Virus record (IMG/VR): IMGVR_UViG_3300006921_000120
Span: 1-26,417 of that record
DNA from: a virus
Length of the DNA stretch: 26,417 bases
Direction: 5' to 3' (one strand)
Shown: piece after piece, positions 1-7,288 of the stretch
How the letters are laid out: every line of letters begins with the position of its first letter
Position numbering within the stretch: the stretch's first letter is position 1
Notes under the pieces: model-generated
The model's input: the letters and a program-made list of their open reading frames with translations, nothing else
Told to the model about the DNA's origin: nothing
Database searches by the model: none
Program-made: the position numbers and the translations under genes

Positions 1-956
1 CAAGATGATTTTATAACTGCTTTTGAATATGCATGAGTTAGTTCAGTCATATCAATGTCGTAGAATTTTTTACCTTTCAACTCATCTTTAATTTTTATAG
101 TTTCAGAATATAAACTTACATTGTAGATGATATTGTCATTCTTATAATCTATGCTAATCATTCGCAAGAATCCTTTGAAAATAGTTGAGCCATCTTCCTG
201 CAATACAATGTTAGTTTTTCTATACGGATTGAAGTCAATACTATTAGTTTTAGTAACAGATGTAATATCAAAAATATTTCTAAAGATTTTATTATTTCGA
301 TCAGTTCCTGGTAGTTTGAATGCCTTAGAATATGATTGAGTTTTTTCTGCAGCATTTTGAAAGTTATCTACACTCAAAGTCAAAGGGATTTGCTTCTCAT
401 CAAAAAGATCAATTAATACTTGACCATCACTCAATGTTGGTGCTACATAGTTTTGGATTCTCCAATTCTTAGTTGCAGATACATCTCCATTTGCTGCAGA
501 AATGCAGATTGTAGTAGTTGGATTTTGCACATAGAATCCCCATTGAGCAGTTGCTCCTGCTACACCTGCAGGGAAAGTATAAGATGCAGTTTGAGTTGTT
601 CCATCATAAAGTGAAATTGTCAAAGGATCAGAATTGATCACATACTCAAATCTTGCTTGATAGTAAACTGCAAAAGCACTACCCATGTCTGTTGCTCTCC
701 AAGATACCCCACCATTCCCAGGTAGAATAAGTTCATTAGAAGCCATCATTGGATAACCTGCTGCAGTAACTCCCCATCTATAAAAAGTATAAGGAGTAGA
801 TATAGGAACGACTGTGTTTATATGATCCTGCTCATTTGCTTCAATTGCTTGGTATGATGCATTCAATGTTGTCCATTGATAGTCCGCCAAATAGTCAATA
901 GGCACTGCCTGTTGATCAGCATAAGATTGAGGATATATGTATAATTCTACACTCAT
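1..956 (-). CDS. Putative tail/baseplate structural protein, 3' end beyond window
   Basis: The frame is open from an ATG at 956 to the window edge, about 318 codons, so the C-terminus is missing. It starts one base after the TAA of the upstream tail gene (TAA-T-ATG), which fixes the start and shows translational coupling. The N-terminal half is rich in aromatic residues, Ser, Thr and Gly, like virion surface proteins. From about residue 160 there is a pattern (an N-N-K-I-F segment, then F-N-P-Y-R-K, then an ED-G-S-T-I-F-K-G-F-L segment) that I associate with conserved tail/baseplate proteins of Bacteroidetes phages. No enzyme motif is seen. Position after the tail genes supports a tail tip or receptor-side role. 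Family assignment is by recollection of pattern and is moderate. Confidence 0.7.
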   Translation of the reverse strand, partial: MSVELYIYPQSYADQQAVPIDYLADYQWTTLNASYQAIEANEQDHINTVVPISTPYTFYRWGVTAAGYPMMASNELILPGNGGVSWRATDMGSAFAVYYQARFEYVINSDPLTISLYDGTTQTASYTFPAGVAGATAQWGFYVQNPTTTICISAANGDVSATKNWRIQNYVAPTLSDGQVLIDLFDEKQIPLTLSVDNFQNAAEKTQSYSKAFKLPGTDRNNKIFRNIFDITSVTKTNSIDFNPYRKTNIVLQEDGSTIFKGFLRMISIDYKNDNIIYNVSLYSETIKIKDELKGKKFYDIDMTELTHAYSKAVIKSS

Positions 957-957
957 A

Positions 958-2751
958 TTATATTGGTTGGGTATTTAATGTTCTTGATTCTTCAAACTTA
1001 AAAGTATATTGGATTACATTGTCATTTACTCGAGTCTTAACTTTAAAAGATGATGTCATTAATCTAACTGACTTAACATACTGCTCATAGGTACTATTGA
1101 TTTGAGAAGGATTTTTAAATTGATAGTGAGGATGTATAATATAAATCTCAGGCGAGTTGATCAATTTAGTAAACCAATCTGCTTCTGCTTCAGATACTAA
1201 ATCAGTATTAACTATGATCGTACTTTTAGCATTAACTGTGAATGCCTTTTTCCCACCTTTCCATCCTTGAGGATTCCAAGATACATCATTCCAACTTCCC
1301 TCAAGTTGTGTCCAATCATTTCTTTTAGTTTTAATTTCTTTTTTAGATTTCATGTTGAAAGTATAGTAATCCCAACCACCCATGGAATTTAACCATGCAA
1401 TACGAACAGGCTCATAACCTTTTGAACTAGGACATCTTAGGCAAATCCAATGAGGAACAGATAAGTATTCAACACCACCTGCAGGCTCATCATGTGCATC
1501 TTCACAAGCAGACTCTGACAAATAAACACACTCGCCCTCAGGACCCCATCTCCAAGTTCCAGGCTCTTCACACTCCTCGCATCTATAGTTGGCTCTTTCA
1601 CAGGCAGTTCTTGTATCGTATCTACACTCCTCTCCCTCTTTTCGAGTATCCCATTTATAATCCTCGCACATTTCACAGATTGGTTGTTCCTCATCTCTTT
1701 TTTTTCTCGATCTTGATTCTCCTGATCCTGCTTCTTCCTCTCCACCACTATTGTCATCTTCATCTCTTGGGTCTCCACCATCTCCACCATCTCCATCTTC
1801 ATTGACTAATCTAAATGTGTAGCATTCCAAAGATCTATCTTTATCAACTATCCAATTCTCAAACTTTACATGGGTTTGTCTTAAATTGCCCGGAAAGACA
1901 CCAAAATAAAGTATGCTTTCAAAACAATTAGGAACTCCAGGAGTGAAAGTAGTTGTTCCACCATTTGCATCAATATTATCTACTATGAAACTATCAGTTG
2001 AGCCATCACTAAAATATCCCATTATTTCTACTCCTGTTGGTTTAGTGAAGTTAGTAAATATCGCATTGAAAAAAGAAAAGACACCATAGTCATGAGGTCC
2101 TGCATATTGCATAGTAGTACCACCAATACCAACTTGAGGAGTATCAGATAAAATTCCATAACTAAACTGATTCAAAGGAGCGTACTCAGTTTCATAATCA
2201 TAACCAAAATCCCAACCTATCCTAGTTAAAGCAAAGTCATTTTGTAGATAACCATTGAATACCATTTGCTCTACAGATGGAGCAATTGTACCACTAATTA
2301 CTGTAGCAGGTAAGTTTGGTTGAGCAGACCCTTCCATCTGACATCTTGCTTCTATATAACTAGCATTCTTGTCATTTTGAGAAAACTTGTCGATCACATG
2401 AATAGGAAAATAAATGCCTTGGTATGTTGCTGCAGTTCCTTGAAGTGTAACCGGTCTTGATGCAGAAGTATAAGCAAGATATTGAGGAGCAGTATAAGAT
2501 TCAGCATATTTTTGAAAATTAAAGATTCCTGCTCCTGTGTTATTTGGTATAGTTTTGGCTTCTGCAATCAATGAGTTAGCACTACCTAAACTACCAAAGA
2601 CAGGATTCATAAAAACTGCAGAATAAAAAGAAACATTCCAATAGGGAGTAGGAACTCCTGATACTATTGCATCATTTCTAAAAACATATATCCACTTGAA
2701 TGTTGCAGGATTAATGTCGTATAAAGGTTTCTGATCTTGTTGTGTAGCCAT
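958..2751 (-). CDS. Large tail structural protein with cysteine-rich insert
   Basis: 597 residues in three parts. Residues 1-315 form a Gly/Ser/aromatic-rich beta-type virion domain. Residues about 318-357 are a very acidic, low-complexity linker with a short RSRKKR basic patch. Residues 359-440 hold a cysteine-rich insert: C359-x2-C362-x13-C376-x7-C384, then C391-x2-C394-x13-C408-x7-C416, then C437-x2-C440. The C-terminal part (about 445-597) contains an R-I-A-W-L-N-S-M-G-G-W-D-Y stretch and a V-N-T-D segment that I recognise from conserved Bacteroidetes phage tail/baseplate proteins. The same cysteine module occurs at the N-terminus of the prohead protease-like protein at 25612-26331. The ATG lies one base after the stop of the upstream gp10-like gene. 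The exact role (baseplate, receptor binding) is inferred from position only. Confidence 0.75.
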   Translation of the reverse strand: MATQQDQKPLYDINPATFKWIYVFRNDAIVSGVPTPYWNVSFYSAVFMNPVFGSLGSANSLIAEAKTIPNNTGAGIFNFQKYAESYTAPQYLAYTSASRPVTLQGTAATYQGIYFPIHVIDKFSQNDKNASYIEARCQMEGSAQPNLPATVISGTIAPSVEQMVFNGYLQNDFALTRIGWDFGYDYETEYAPLNQFSYGILSDTPQVGIGGTTMQYAGPHDYGVFSFFNAIFTNFTKPTGVEIMGYFSDGSTDSFIVDNIDANGGTTTFTPGVPNCFESILYFGVFPGNLRQTHVKFENWIVDKDRSLECYTFRLVNEDGDGGDGGDPRDEDDNSGGEEEAGSGESRSRKKRDEEQPICEMCEDYKWDTRKEGEECRYDTRTACERANYRCEECEEPGTWRWGPEGECVYLSESACEDAHDEPAGGVEYLSVPHWICLRCPSSKGYEPVRIAWLNSMGGWDYYTFNMKSKKEIKTKRNDWTQLEGSWNDVSWNPQGWKGGKKAFTVNAKSTIIVNTDLVSEAEADWFTKLINSPEIYIIHPHYQFKNPSQINSTYEQYVKSVRLMTSSFKVKTRVNDNVIQYTFKFEESRTLNTQPI

Positions 2752-2752
2752 G

Positions 2753-3322
2753 TTAGTTGTTTTTAAAATTTATTCCTTTTATAGTATCTCTAATATCTTT
2801 TGCTATTGCAGTTTCCATTTGACTTTGCATTGTCTTATATGCTATCCTCAAAGGCTTTTGAAAAAAGTTTAAGGCAGGTATTCCATCTCTATTAATTTTC
2901 CTAGAAATTAGATATGCTAATCCTGAAACAAATCTGCCTGATTTTTTATCTCGTCCTTTGCCTAATCCTTTTGGTTTCAATCCTTTTTTCTTAATCCATT
3001 TAGATAAGATTTCAATAGGAGGACCTTTGCCTTTATATGAGAAGTCAGTAGTTAATTTCTTGCCTTGGTAATTTGTGAATGATCTCTTAATCTTAACTCC
3101 TGAAACTCCCTTATCCCAAAACTCGCCATAGTATAACATTGAAAATCTAACCTCATAACCATTTTTAGTTTTTACGACTTTATAAGTTATAGAATTTTCT
3201 AAAGGACCTCCGCCTTTGCTATAAGGTTTTGCAGATTGTAAACCAGTCTTTGATCGATTCATAACTTGCTTACCCATCTCATTAAGATAAGTTTCTAAAT
3301 GTTTATGATATGGATTCGCCAT
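2753..3322 (-). CDS. HK97 gp10-like tail completion / neck protein
   Basis: 189 residues, basic, with a central Y-Y-G-E-F-W-D-K-G-V-S-G motif. This is typical of the HK97 gp10-like tail-component family, which sits at the head-tail or tail-completion interface, and the size fits the family. It follows the tail terminator-like gene, separated only by a 22-codon reading frame; its ATG overlaps that frame's stop as TAATG. The C-terminal region (about 140-189) looks like a long amphipathic helix. The function is inferred from the motif and the neighbourhood. A minor tail protein of another fold is the main alternative. Confidence 0.7.
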   Translation of the reverse strand: MANPYHKHLETYLNEMGKQVMNRSKTGLQSAKPYSKGGGPLENSITYKVVKTKNGYEVRFSMLYYGEFWDKGVSGVKIKRSFTNYQGKKLTTDFSYKGKGPPIEILSKWIKKKGLKPKGLGKGRDKKSGRFVSGLAYLISRKINRDGIPALNFFQKPLRIAYKTMQSQMETAIAKDIRDTIKGINFKNN

Positions 3323-3390
3323 TATAAGTTAAAAGTTATTTTTGGTGGTATTAATTGAATGATCATATTTCCTATTCTAAACTTAAACAT
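3322..3390 (-). CDS. 22-residue micro-ORF between tail genes
   Basis: This frame of 22 codons plus stop encodes a basic, hydrophobic peptide beginning MFKFRIGNMIIQLIPP. Its ATG overlaps the stop of the upstream tail terminator-like gene as TAATG at 3388-3392. Its own TAA overlaps the ATG of the downstream gp10-like gene as TAATG at 3320-3324. The double overlap fills the whole gap between two tail genes and suggests it is translated, either as a real small protein or as a coupling device. It could also be the remnant of a longer gene. No homology can be judged at this length. Confidence 0.45.
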   Translation of the reverse strand: MFKFRIGNMIIQLIPPKITFNL

Positions 3391-3935
3391 TATTCTACTA
3401 ATCCTTTATAATCTAAATCTGACTTTAATGGGATATTGCAAGATTGATAGTTATTGTCTGCATTCAAAGTAATCTGAAACACCCAACCTGTAAGTAAGTT
3501 GTCGAATCTTTCAGTAAAAGGCTCTAAATTAAATTCTTCCTCAGCAAAGATTATAGGTGCATTGATATCGCTATCTTGTTGGCTTGATTGATAGATACTA
3601 TTCCTAAACATTGATACTATATCTATACTAGTTTGCAATGTTGAAGACAATACCTCTTGCTCATTGTTTAAGAATGCAGCAGACTGAATATTTTGTTCTG
3701 TCCAATCTGCATCTTGACTAACTAAATCCATAACGAATATCTGAAAAGTATAATCTATGGTTGCTCTTTTAGTTGCAACTCCTACAGGGTTTATGTGCAT
3801 GAGTGGAAACAAAGTATTTTTAGATAAATCAATATCATGAATATCTCCTGTGGTTGTAGTAGTTAAATGTTTATGAACTGCACCTACATTCTTTAAAGTA
3901 TTTATTATATTGTTGTAAGTTTTATTTATTATCAT
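3390..3935 (-). CDS. Putative tail terminator-like protein
   Basis: 181 residues. The N-terminal part (I-I-N-K-T-Y-N-N-I-I-N-T-L-K, then V-H-K-H-L-T-T-T-T-T-G-D-I-H-D-I-D-L) and the following P-L-M-H-I-N-P segment match a conserved Bacteroidetes siphophage protein usually placed among neck or tail terminator genes. The middle contains F-Q-I-F-V-M-D, consistent with the mixed alpha/beta fold of terminators. It overlaps the frameshift frame of the tail chaperone by 14 nt and is followed by the micro-ORF and the gp10-like gene, a common tail gene neighbourhood. There is no catalytic motif. The role is an inference. Confidence 0.6.
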   Translation of the reverse strand: MIINKTYNNIINTLKNVGAVHKHLTTTTTGDIHDIDLSKNTLFPLMHINPVGVATKRATIDYTFQIFVMDLVSQDADWTEQNIQSAAFLNNEQEVLSSTLQTSIDIVSMFRNSIYQSSQQDSDINAPIIFAEEEFNLEPFTERFDNLLTGWVFQITLNADNNYQSCNIPLKSDLDYKGLVE

Positions 3936-4182
3936 ATTTCATGTTTACTTTTTGCGATTCATTTAAGTCAACCTCATAAGACATCCAAGTTAAACATTCA
4001 AGCAAACTCAGTTTTGTTATCCTCGCTAAATTAATTATCTCTCCATTAGTTAATCTATACATTATTCCAAACCAACCCCATCTTTTTCCAAAGGCTTCGC
4101 CAGGGTTTCTTGCATTGTCTTTCTCGTCTGTTCCATCAAAGATAATTGCAAAGTCCTCAGTAATCCTTTTCCTAAAGTCCAA
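3922..4182 (-). CDS. Tail assembly chaperone, C-terminal frameshift extension
   Basis: 86 codons in the -1 frame relative to the upstream 213-residue chaperone, overlapping its last 120 nt. The only start-like codon here is TTG inside the run of nine T residues, so this is better read as a frameshift extension than as an independent gene. A -1 slip on T-TTT-TTT at 4182-4188 would join 174 residues of the upstream protein to these 86, giving about 260 residues. The extension has a K-R-W-G-W-F-G-I-M-Y-R-L segment and then a short helical region, like the T-domain partner of Bacteroidetes phage tail chaperones. In long-tailed phages such G/G-T pairs guide tape measure assembly. Confidence 0.7.
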   Translation of the reverse strand: MDFRKRITEDFAIIFDGTDEKDNARNPGEAFGKRWGWFGIMYRLTNGEIINLARITKLSLLECLTWMSYEVDLNESQKVNMKYDNK

Positions 4183-4703
4183 AAAAAAACCATAGCATTT
4201 TGCACTTGTTCTCCACTCATCTCTTTCATTACTTCTCGCCTGACAGATATATTACCATCGTAGGCTGCGATTGAATAAACTCCATTCTTGTCTTCAGTAA
4301 TAGGTCTAAACAAAATAGCCATCAGATCAGGCATACAATTTCTCAAGTCCTCTTTGATCAAAGTTTCTATGTCAGCATATTCTCCTAAAGTTATGTCGTC
4401 TAAGTTAGGGTGGAATCCATACTCAATACCATCTATTGTCATTCGTTTAACTAACTCAGTATTTGCTTCGCTTTGCATCAATGCAATTCTACTTAGTATT
4501 TGTGAAACATCAGACAAGGCTAACTGCTTTATGATTTGAGTAGGAATATCTGTTAGAACTTTTATTGTATCCAATGCTTCATTAGATTTAGTATCAGTCC
4601 TCATTGAAATTAATTCTGCCCATCTTTTTAAATTGACATCAGACCATTTCTTGATCAAGTTGTAATTTTGTTCTTTACCGTCTTTATGGATTTTTAGTTT
4701 CAT
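4062..4703 (-). CDS. Tail assembly chaperone (zero-frame product)
   Basis: 213 residues, opening with M-K-L-K-I-H-K-D-G-K-E and then a W-S-D-V-N-L-K-R-W segment. The central Y-G-F-H-P-N-L-D-D-I-T-L-G-E-Y-A-D stretch is a pattern I know from tail-chaperone-like proteins of Bacteroidetes siphophages. Residues 171-175 (V-F-F-W-T) are encoded over GTT TTT TTT TGG, a run of nine T residues and a proper T-TTT-TTT slippery heptamer. Translation without a slip ends at 4062 in E-K-D-G-V-G-L-E. It lies after the terminase genes and a GC hairpin, and has a TCTATTAT promoter-like motif with 5 nt before the ATG. No tape measure gene is seen directly downstream, which is unusual. Confidence 0.75.
   Translation of the reverse strand: MKLKIHKDGKEQNYNLIKKWSDVNLKRWAELISMRTDTKSNEALDTIKVLTDIPTQIIKQLALSDVSQILSRIALMQSEANTELVKRMTIDGIEYGFHPNLDDITLGEYADIETLIKEDLRNCMPDLMAILFRPITEDKNGVYSIAAYDGNISVRREVMKEMSGEQVQNAMVFFWTLGKGLLRTLQLSLMEQTRKTMQETLAKPLEKDGVGLE
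4181..4189 (-). other. Slippery T9 site for -1 ribosomal frameshift
   Basis: Nine consecutive T residues (minus strand) read in the zero frame as G-TTT-TTT-TTT-GG split GTT TTT TTT TGG, containing the X-XXY-YYZ heptamer T-TTT-TTT. Immediately after it, the -1 frame is open for 86 codons with no ATG. The frame arithmetic fits -1: the chaperone codons start at positions with remainder 2 modulo 3 and the extension at remainder 0. I did not work out a downstream pseudoknot. Transcriptional slippage on the same tract would give the same fusion. Confidence 0.65.
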
Positions 4704-4720
4704 AGTATATAATAGAAAAT
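4704..4720 (-). promoter_or_regulatory. Candidate late promoter (TCTATTAT motif) before tail chaperone
   Basis: On the minus strand the sequence reads TCTATTAT-ATACT-ATG, with TATTAT at 4709-4714 exactly 5 nt before the start codon. The same arrangement occurs before the genes starting at 10759, 23141 and 26331, and a slightly shifted copy occurs before 25588. It follows a GC-rich hairpin downstream of the terminase gene. Read as a -10 element it would place the transcript start at or next to the ATG. A conserved translation-initiation context is the alternative. Confidence 0.45.
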
Positions 4721-4769
4721 TGGTTAGTTTATTTTTTTGTTTATATTTGCCTGAGTTTTCATAAGGATT

Positions 4770-4802
4770 AGGGGGTTTGCTTTGACATTTTGCATTCCCC
4801 CT
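4770..4802 (-). terminator. GC-rich hairpin after terminase, possible terminator
   Basis: An inverted repeat pairs AGGGGG (4770-4775) with CCCCCT (4797-4802), with a further inner T-G-C/G-C-A match, starting four bases past the terminase TAG. It is much more GC-rich than its surroundings. On the minus strand it lacks a run of T after the stem (AATCCTT follows), so it is not a textbook intrinsic terminator. On the plus strand a TTTT does follow. It could end the terminase transcript, stabilise a 3' end, or be bidirectional. Confidence 0.4.
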
Positions 4803-4805
4803 TTT

Positions 4806-6131
4806 CTATTGTAAAAAGTATTTTCCAAAGTTAGAATCTATTTCATAGTACATTCTCATTGCTAAGGCATCTGAGTAATCAGGCGACCTACCAAGTATCG
4901 CTTTCACATTATCTTTAGGAATCATTTGTAGTTTATTATCTTTGTCTGCATCTTTCATTCTCACTTGTTCTAACTCCTCAATGATATTGTTCTTGGTATT
5001 CACATCAGGACAAGTTATTCCTATTTGTCCTTTATTAATTAAGTCTGATAATTTGTAGTAGCATTGAGTTTTTAAATTTTGATAGTTTTCTTTTTTCAAG
5101 GCCCTAGCATTATTTGTGAATCCCTGACATCTTAAGAAATCTTTTGCTCCACCACCTACACCATCTTCATCTATTATAATATTCCTAAGAGGTACTTGGT
5201 TTTCCTGTTGCATAGTTTGAACTTCATCTACTACTTCATTCATTGCAGATTTTAATAGTGTTTTGATTTTCACAACTTGCAATCCATTCCAATATAAGAT
5301 AACTGTTTTATCACTACCAAATCTTGCAACATCAACACTAATGAACTTTTGCCCTGATACTCCTTGTATCTCAAAGAGTTTTATAATCGAATCATAGTCT
5401 ATAAGAGCATCATTGCTTGCATCATACTCCCAATTACCAAAAAGCAATCTTTGTTTTGATAACTCATCTAAAGTTAGTAATTGAGTTTTGTAATACTTAG
5501 ATATATACTCATTGTCATCAACAAGACTCTGAATAAATTTTCTATGAGGTTTTTGCTTACCATCTTTGCTTGGTCTGTAGTATTGAGTATAAACCCAATT
5601 CTTTGCAGGATTGCATGTCATCAACATTTTAGGAATCCTATTATACTGATCAAGTTTATATCTCATTCTACTTGCTACTATGTTTTTTGCTTTTTCAGTT
5701 ATTTGGTTTGCTTCATCAATGAATGCTCCTGTAATTTCAAGTGATCCCAAGTTATCAAAGTTTTTATCTGATGGATATAAGAATAAATCCTTTAGTAGTA
5801 TTTCAGATTTATTAAAAAAGGAAATTATATTACTACCTGCATTGAAGTTATAATCTCGTCCTGCTTTGATGTTCCAAGTTTCGCATACTTCAAAGAAAGT
5901 ATTTAGTGTAGTTTTTTTCAATGAATCAAGTTTACTCCTACCCATCAACCATCTAGTCTTAGGATATTTTATGCACATTAAGATTAACCAAGCACAACCA
6001 ACCCATGACTTCCCACCTCCTGCTGCACCCCCAAATAATACTTCAGTCGTTTCGTTATCGAAAAGATACTCTATTGCTTGTGCCTGAGTATGAGTAAAGT
6101 CAATTGATGTGTAGTCATCTTTAATACTCAA
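4806..6131 (-). CDS. terL: Terminase large subunit
   Basis: 441 residues, the usual size for the packaging motor. The ATPase half has Walker A GGAAGGGKS at about residues 34-42 and a Walker B-like AFIDEA near 135, followed by an S-R-M-R-Y-K segment and a coupling-type M-T-C-N-P-A motif. The nuclease half has S-V-D-V-A-R-F-G-S-D-K-T and I-I-I-D-E-D-G-V-G-G-G, the acidic residues of an RNase H-like headful nuclease. It cuts concatemeric phage DNA and drives it into the prohead through the portal. It overlaps the small subunit gene by 11 nt and lies directly after the DNA-modification operon. It ends at a TAG just before a GC hairpin. Confidence 0.93.
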   Translation of the reverse strand: MSIKDDYTSIDFTHTQAQAIEYLFDNETTEVLFGGAAGGGKSWVGCAWLILMCIKYPKTRWLMGRSKLDSLKKTTLNTFFEVCETWNIKAGRDYNFNAGSNIISFFNKSEILLKDLFLYPSDKNFDNLGSLEITGAFIDEANQITEKAKNIVASRMRYKLDQYNRIPKMLMTCNPAKNWVYTQYYRPSKDGKQKPHRKFIQSLVDDNEYISKYYKTQLLTLDELSKQRLLFGNWEYDASNDALIDYDSIIKLFEIQGVSGQKFISVDVARFGSDKTVILYWNGLQVVKIKTLLKSAMNEVVDEVQTMQQENQVPLRNIIIDEDGVGGGAKDFLRCQGFTNNARALKKENYQNLKTQCYYKLSDLINKGQIGITCPDVNTKNNIIEELEQVRMKDADKDNKLQMIPKDNVKAILGRSPDYSDALAMRMYYEIDSNFGKYFLQ

Positions 6132-6474
6132 CTCCTTTAATATTTATTTTTAACTTGATCGGCTCATCTCCTGAACTTAAATCCAATTCTGATCTTTCAA
6201 CATAACCTCTTTTCTTGCCTTTCGTTTTTAAAAAGAAAATAGTTGCAGAAGTATTACCATCTCCTATTTGTTTATGCAGTTGACTTTCCCCAAAGTCCAA
6301 TGCAATGTTCTCTATCTCTTTCACATGTTGAGCAAACTCCTCATCTTCCTTTAACCATTTGTAGTATGTTGATCGAGGAACACTGGCGTTCTTACAAGCA
6401 AGAGTTACTACTCCTAATGATTTCTCTAATGCTTCAAGTAAAGATTCCTTTTTTATGTGTCTACTTTTGTCCAT
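6121..6474 (-). CDS. terS: Terminase small subunit
   Basis: 117 residues. An N-terminal helix-turn-helix (about residues 10-42, with G-V-V-T-L-A-C-K-N-A-S-V-P-R-S-T-Y-Y-K-W) is followed by helices that would form the oligomerisation part (E-I-E-N-I-A-L-D-F-G-E-S-Q-L). The middle G-N-T-S-A-T-I-F-F-L-K-T-K-G-K-K-R-G-Y motif is common to small terminases of Gram-negative phages. It recognises the packaging site and regulates the large subunit. Its ATG overlaps the end of the FolE fusion gene by 14 nt and its stop overlaps the large subunit start, so packaging genes are transcribed together with the modification operon. Confidence 0.85.
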   Translation of the reverse strand: MDKSRHIKKESLLEALEKSLGVVTLACKNASVPRSTYYKWLKEDEEFAQHVKEIENIALDFGESQLHKQIGDGNTSATIFFLKTKGKKRGYVERSELDLSSGDEPIKLKINIKGVEY

Positions 6475-7288
6475 AGTTTATGATGTTTAAAAATTCTTGT
6501 CTAGTGTTTAAGTCATCTTTAAAAACTCCTATCATCTTTGAAGTTGTTGTCCAAGTGTCATGTTTTTTAACTCCCCTCATATTCATGCATAGATGCTGTG
6601 CTTTCAATGTTACTGCTACACCCAAAGGCTCTAACTCTTTCATAAGTCGTTCTGCAATTTGTGTAGTTATTCTTTCTTGATTCTGTAATCTATTTGCATA
6701 TAAGTCTAATGTTCTCGCTAATTTAGATAATCCAACAATTTTATCTTTTGGTATGTATGCAATATTTGCTACACCAAAGAATGGTGCTATGTGATGTTCG
6801 CATAAACTATAGAATGGTATATTAGTTTGTACTATCATCTCATCAGTTCCCTCTGCATCAAAACAAGTAAAGTTAAATTCTTTAGGAGTTAAAAACTCTC
6901 TCATAAATTTGAGGTATCTTTTAGGAGTTTCTCTTAATCCCTCTCTGTCTGTATCCTCGCCTAGATATTGTAATATGCGAACAAAGTTATCTTCAACAGG
7001 CTCTTCTTTCATTTCCCAAGGAAACACTAACCATTTGTCTTTTAATTCTGTTTCTTTTTGTTTATCGAAAATAGCAACAAAAGGTTTCTTATACTTTGCA
7101 TAATCTTTCCTAGTTTTTCCTGAATCAATTAAGTCATCTACTATTATGTCGCATTCTTCAATACTATCTACAGGATTCAACATTGCAGAAATATATTGTC
7201 CACCTCTCGGCACACCATAATACTTTTTAGATTTGTCTAATTGATTAACTCGATTTTTAATCTCTTTCCAATTTATAAAATATTCCAT
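6461..7288 (-). CDS. folE: Phosphoribosyltransferase-GTP cyclohydrolase I fusion (FolE-like)
   Basis: 275 residues in two parts. Residues 1-92 look like a compact type I phosphoribosyltransferase: Y-G-V-P-R-G-G at 24-30 and the PRPP loop DIIVDDLIDSGKT at 47-59. Residues about 98-275 are GTP cyclohydrolase I, with the zinc-site motif S-L-C163-E-H165-H166-I-A-P-F-F-G and the second cysteine in Q-H-L-C234-M-N-M-R-G. FolE makes 7,8-dihydroneopterin triphosphate from GTP, the first step to preQ0. FolE is normally about 180-220 residues without a PRTase, so the fusion is unusual. It overlaps QueE by 16 nt and the small terminase by 14 nt. What the PRTase does is unknown; nucleobase or GTP salvage to feed FolE is one guess. 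Confidence 0.92.
   Translation of the reverse strand: MEYFINWKEIKNRVNQLDKSKKYYGVPRGGQYISAMLNPVDSIEECDIIVDDLIDSGKTRKDYAKYKKPFVAIFDKQKETELKDKWLVFPWEMKEEPVEDNFVRILQYLGEDTDREGLRETPKRYLKFMREFLTPKEFNFTCFDAEGTDEMIVQTNIPFYSLCEHHIAPFFGVANIAYIPKDKIVGLSKLARTLDLYANRLQNQERITTQIAERLMKELEPLGVAVTLKAQHLCMNMRGVKKHDTWTTTSKMIGVFKDDLNTRQEFLNIINYGQK

Noticed and set aside
1437-1802. Second reading frame of 121 codons in the tail protein
   Set aside because: It lies wholly inside the acidic and cysteine-rich region of the 597-residue gene; its Met/Glu-rich sequence is what a shifted reading of Asp/Glu/Gly codons gives.
4288-4539. Plus-strand open frames opposite structural and metabolic genes
   Set aside because: All sit antisense to well-supported genes and are explained by AT-rich codon use; none shows a family motif.
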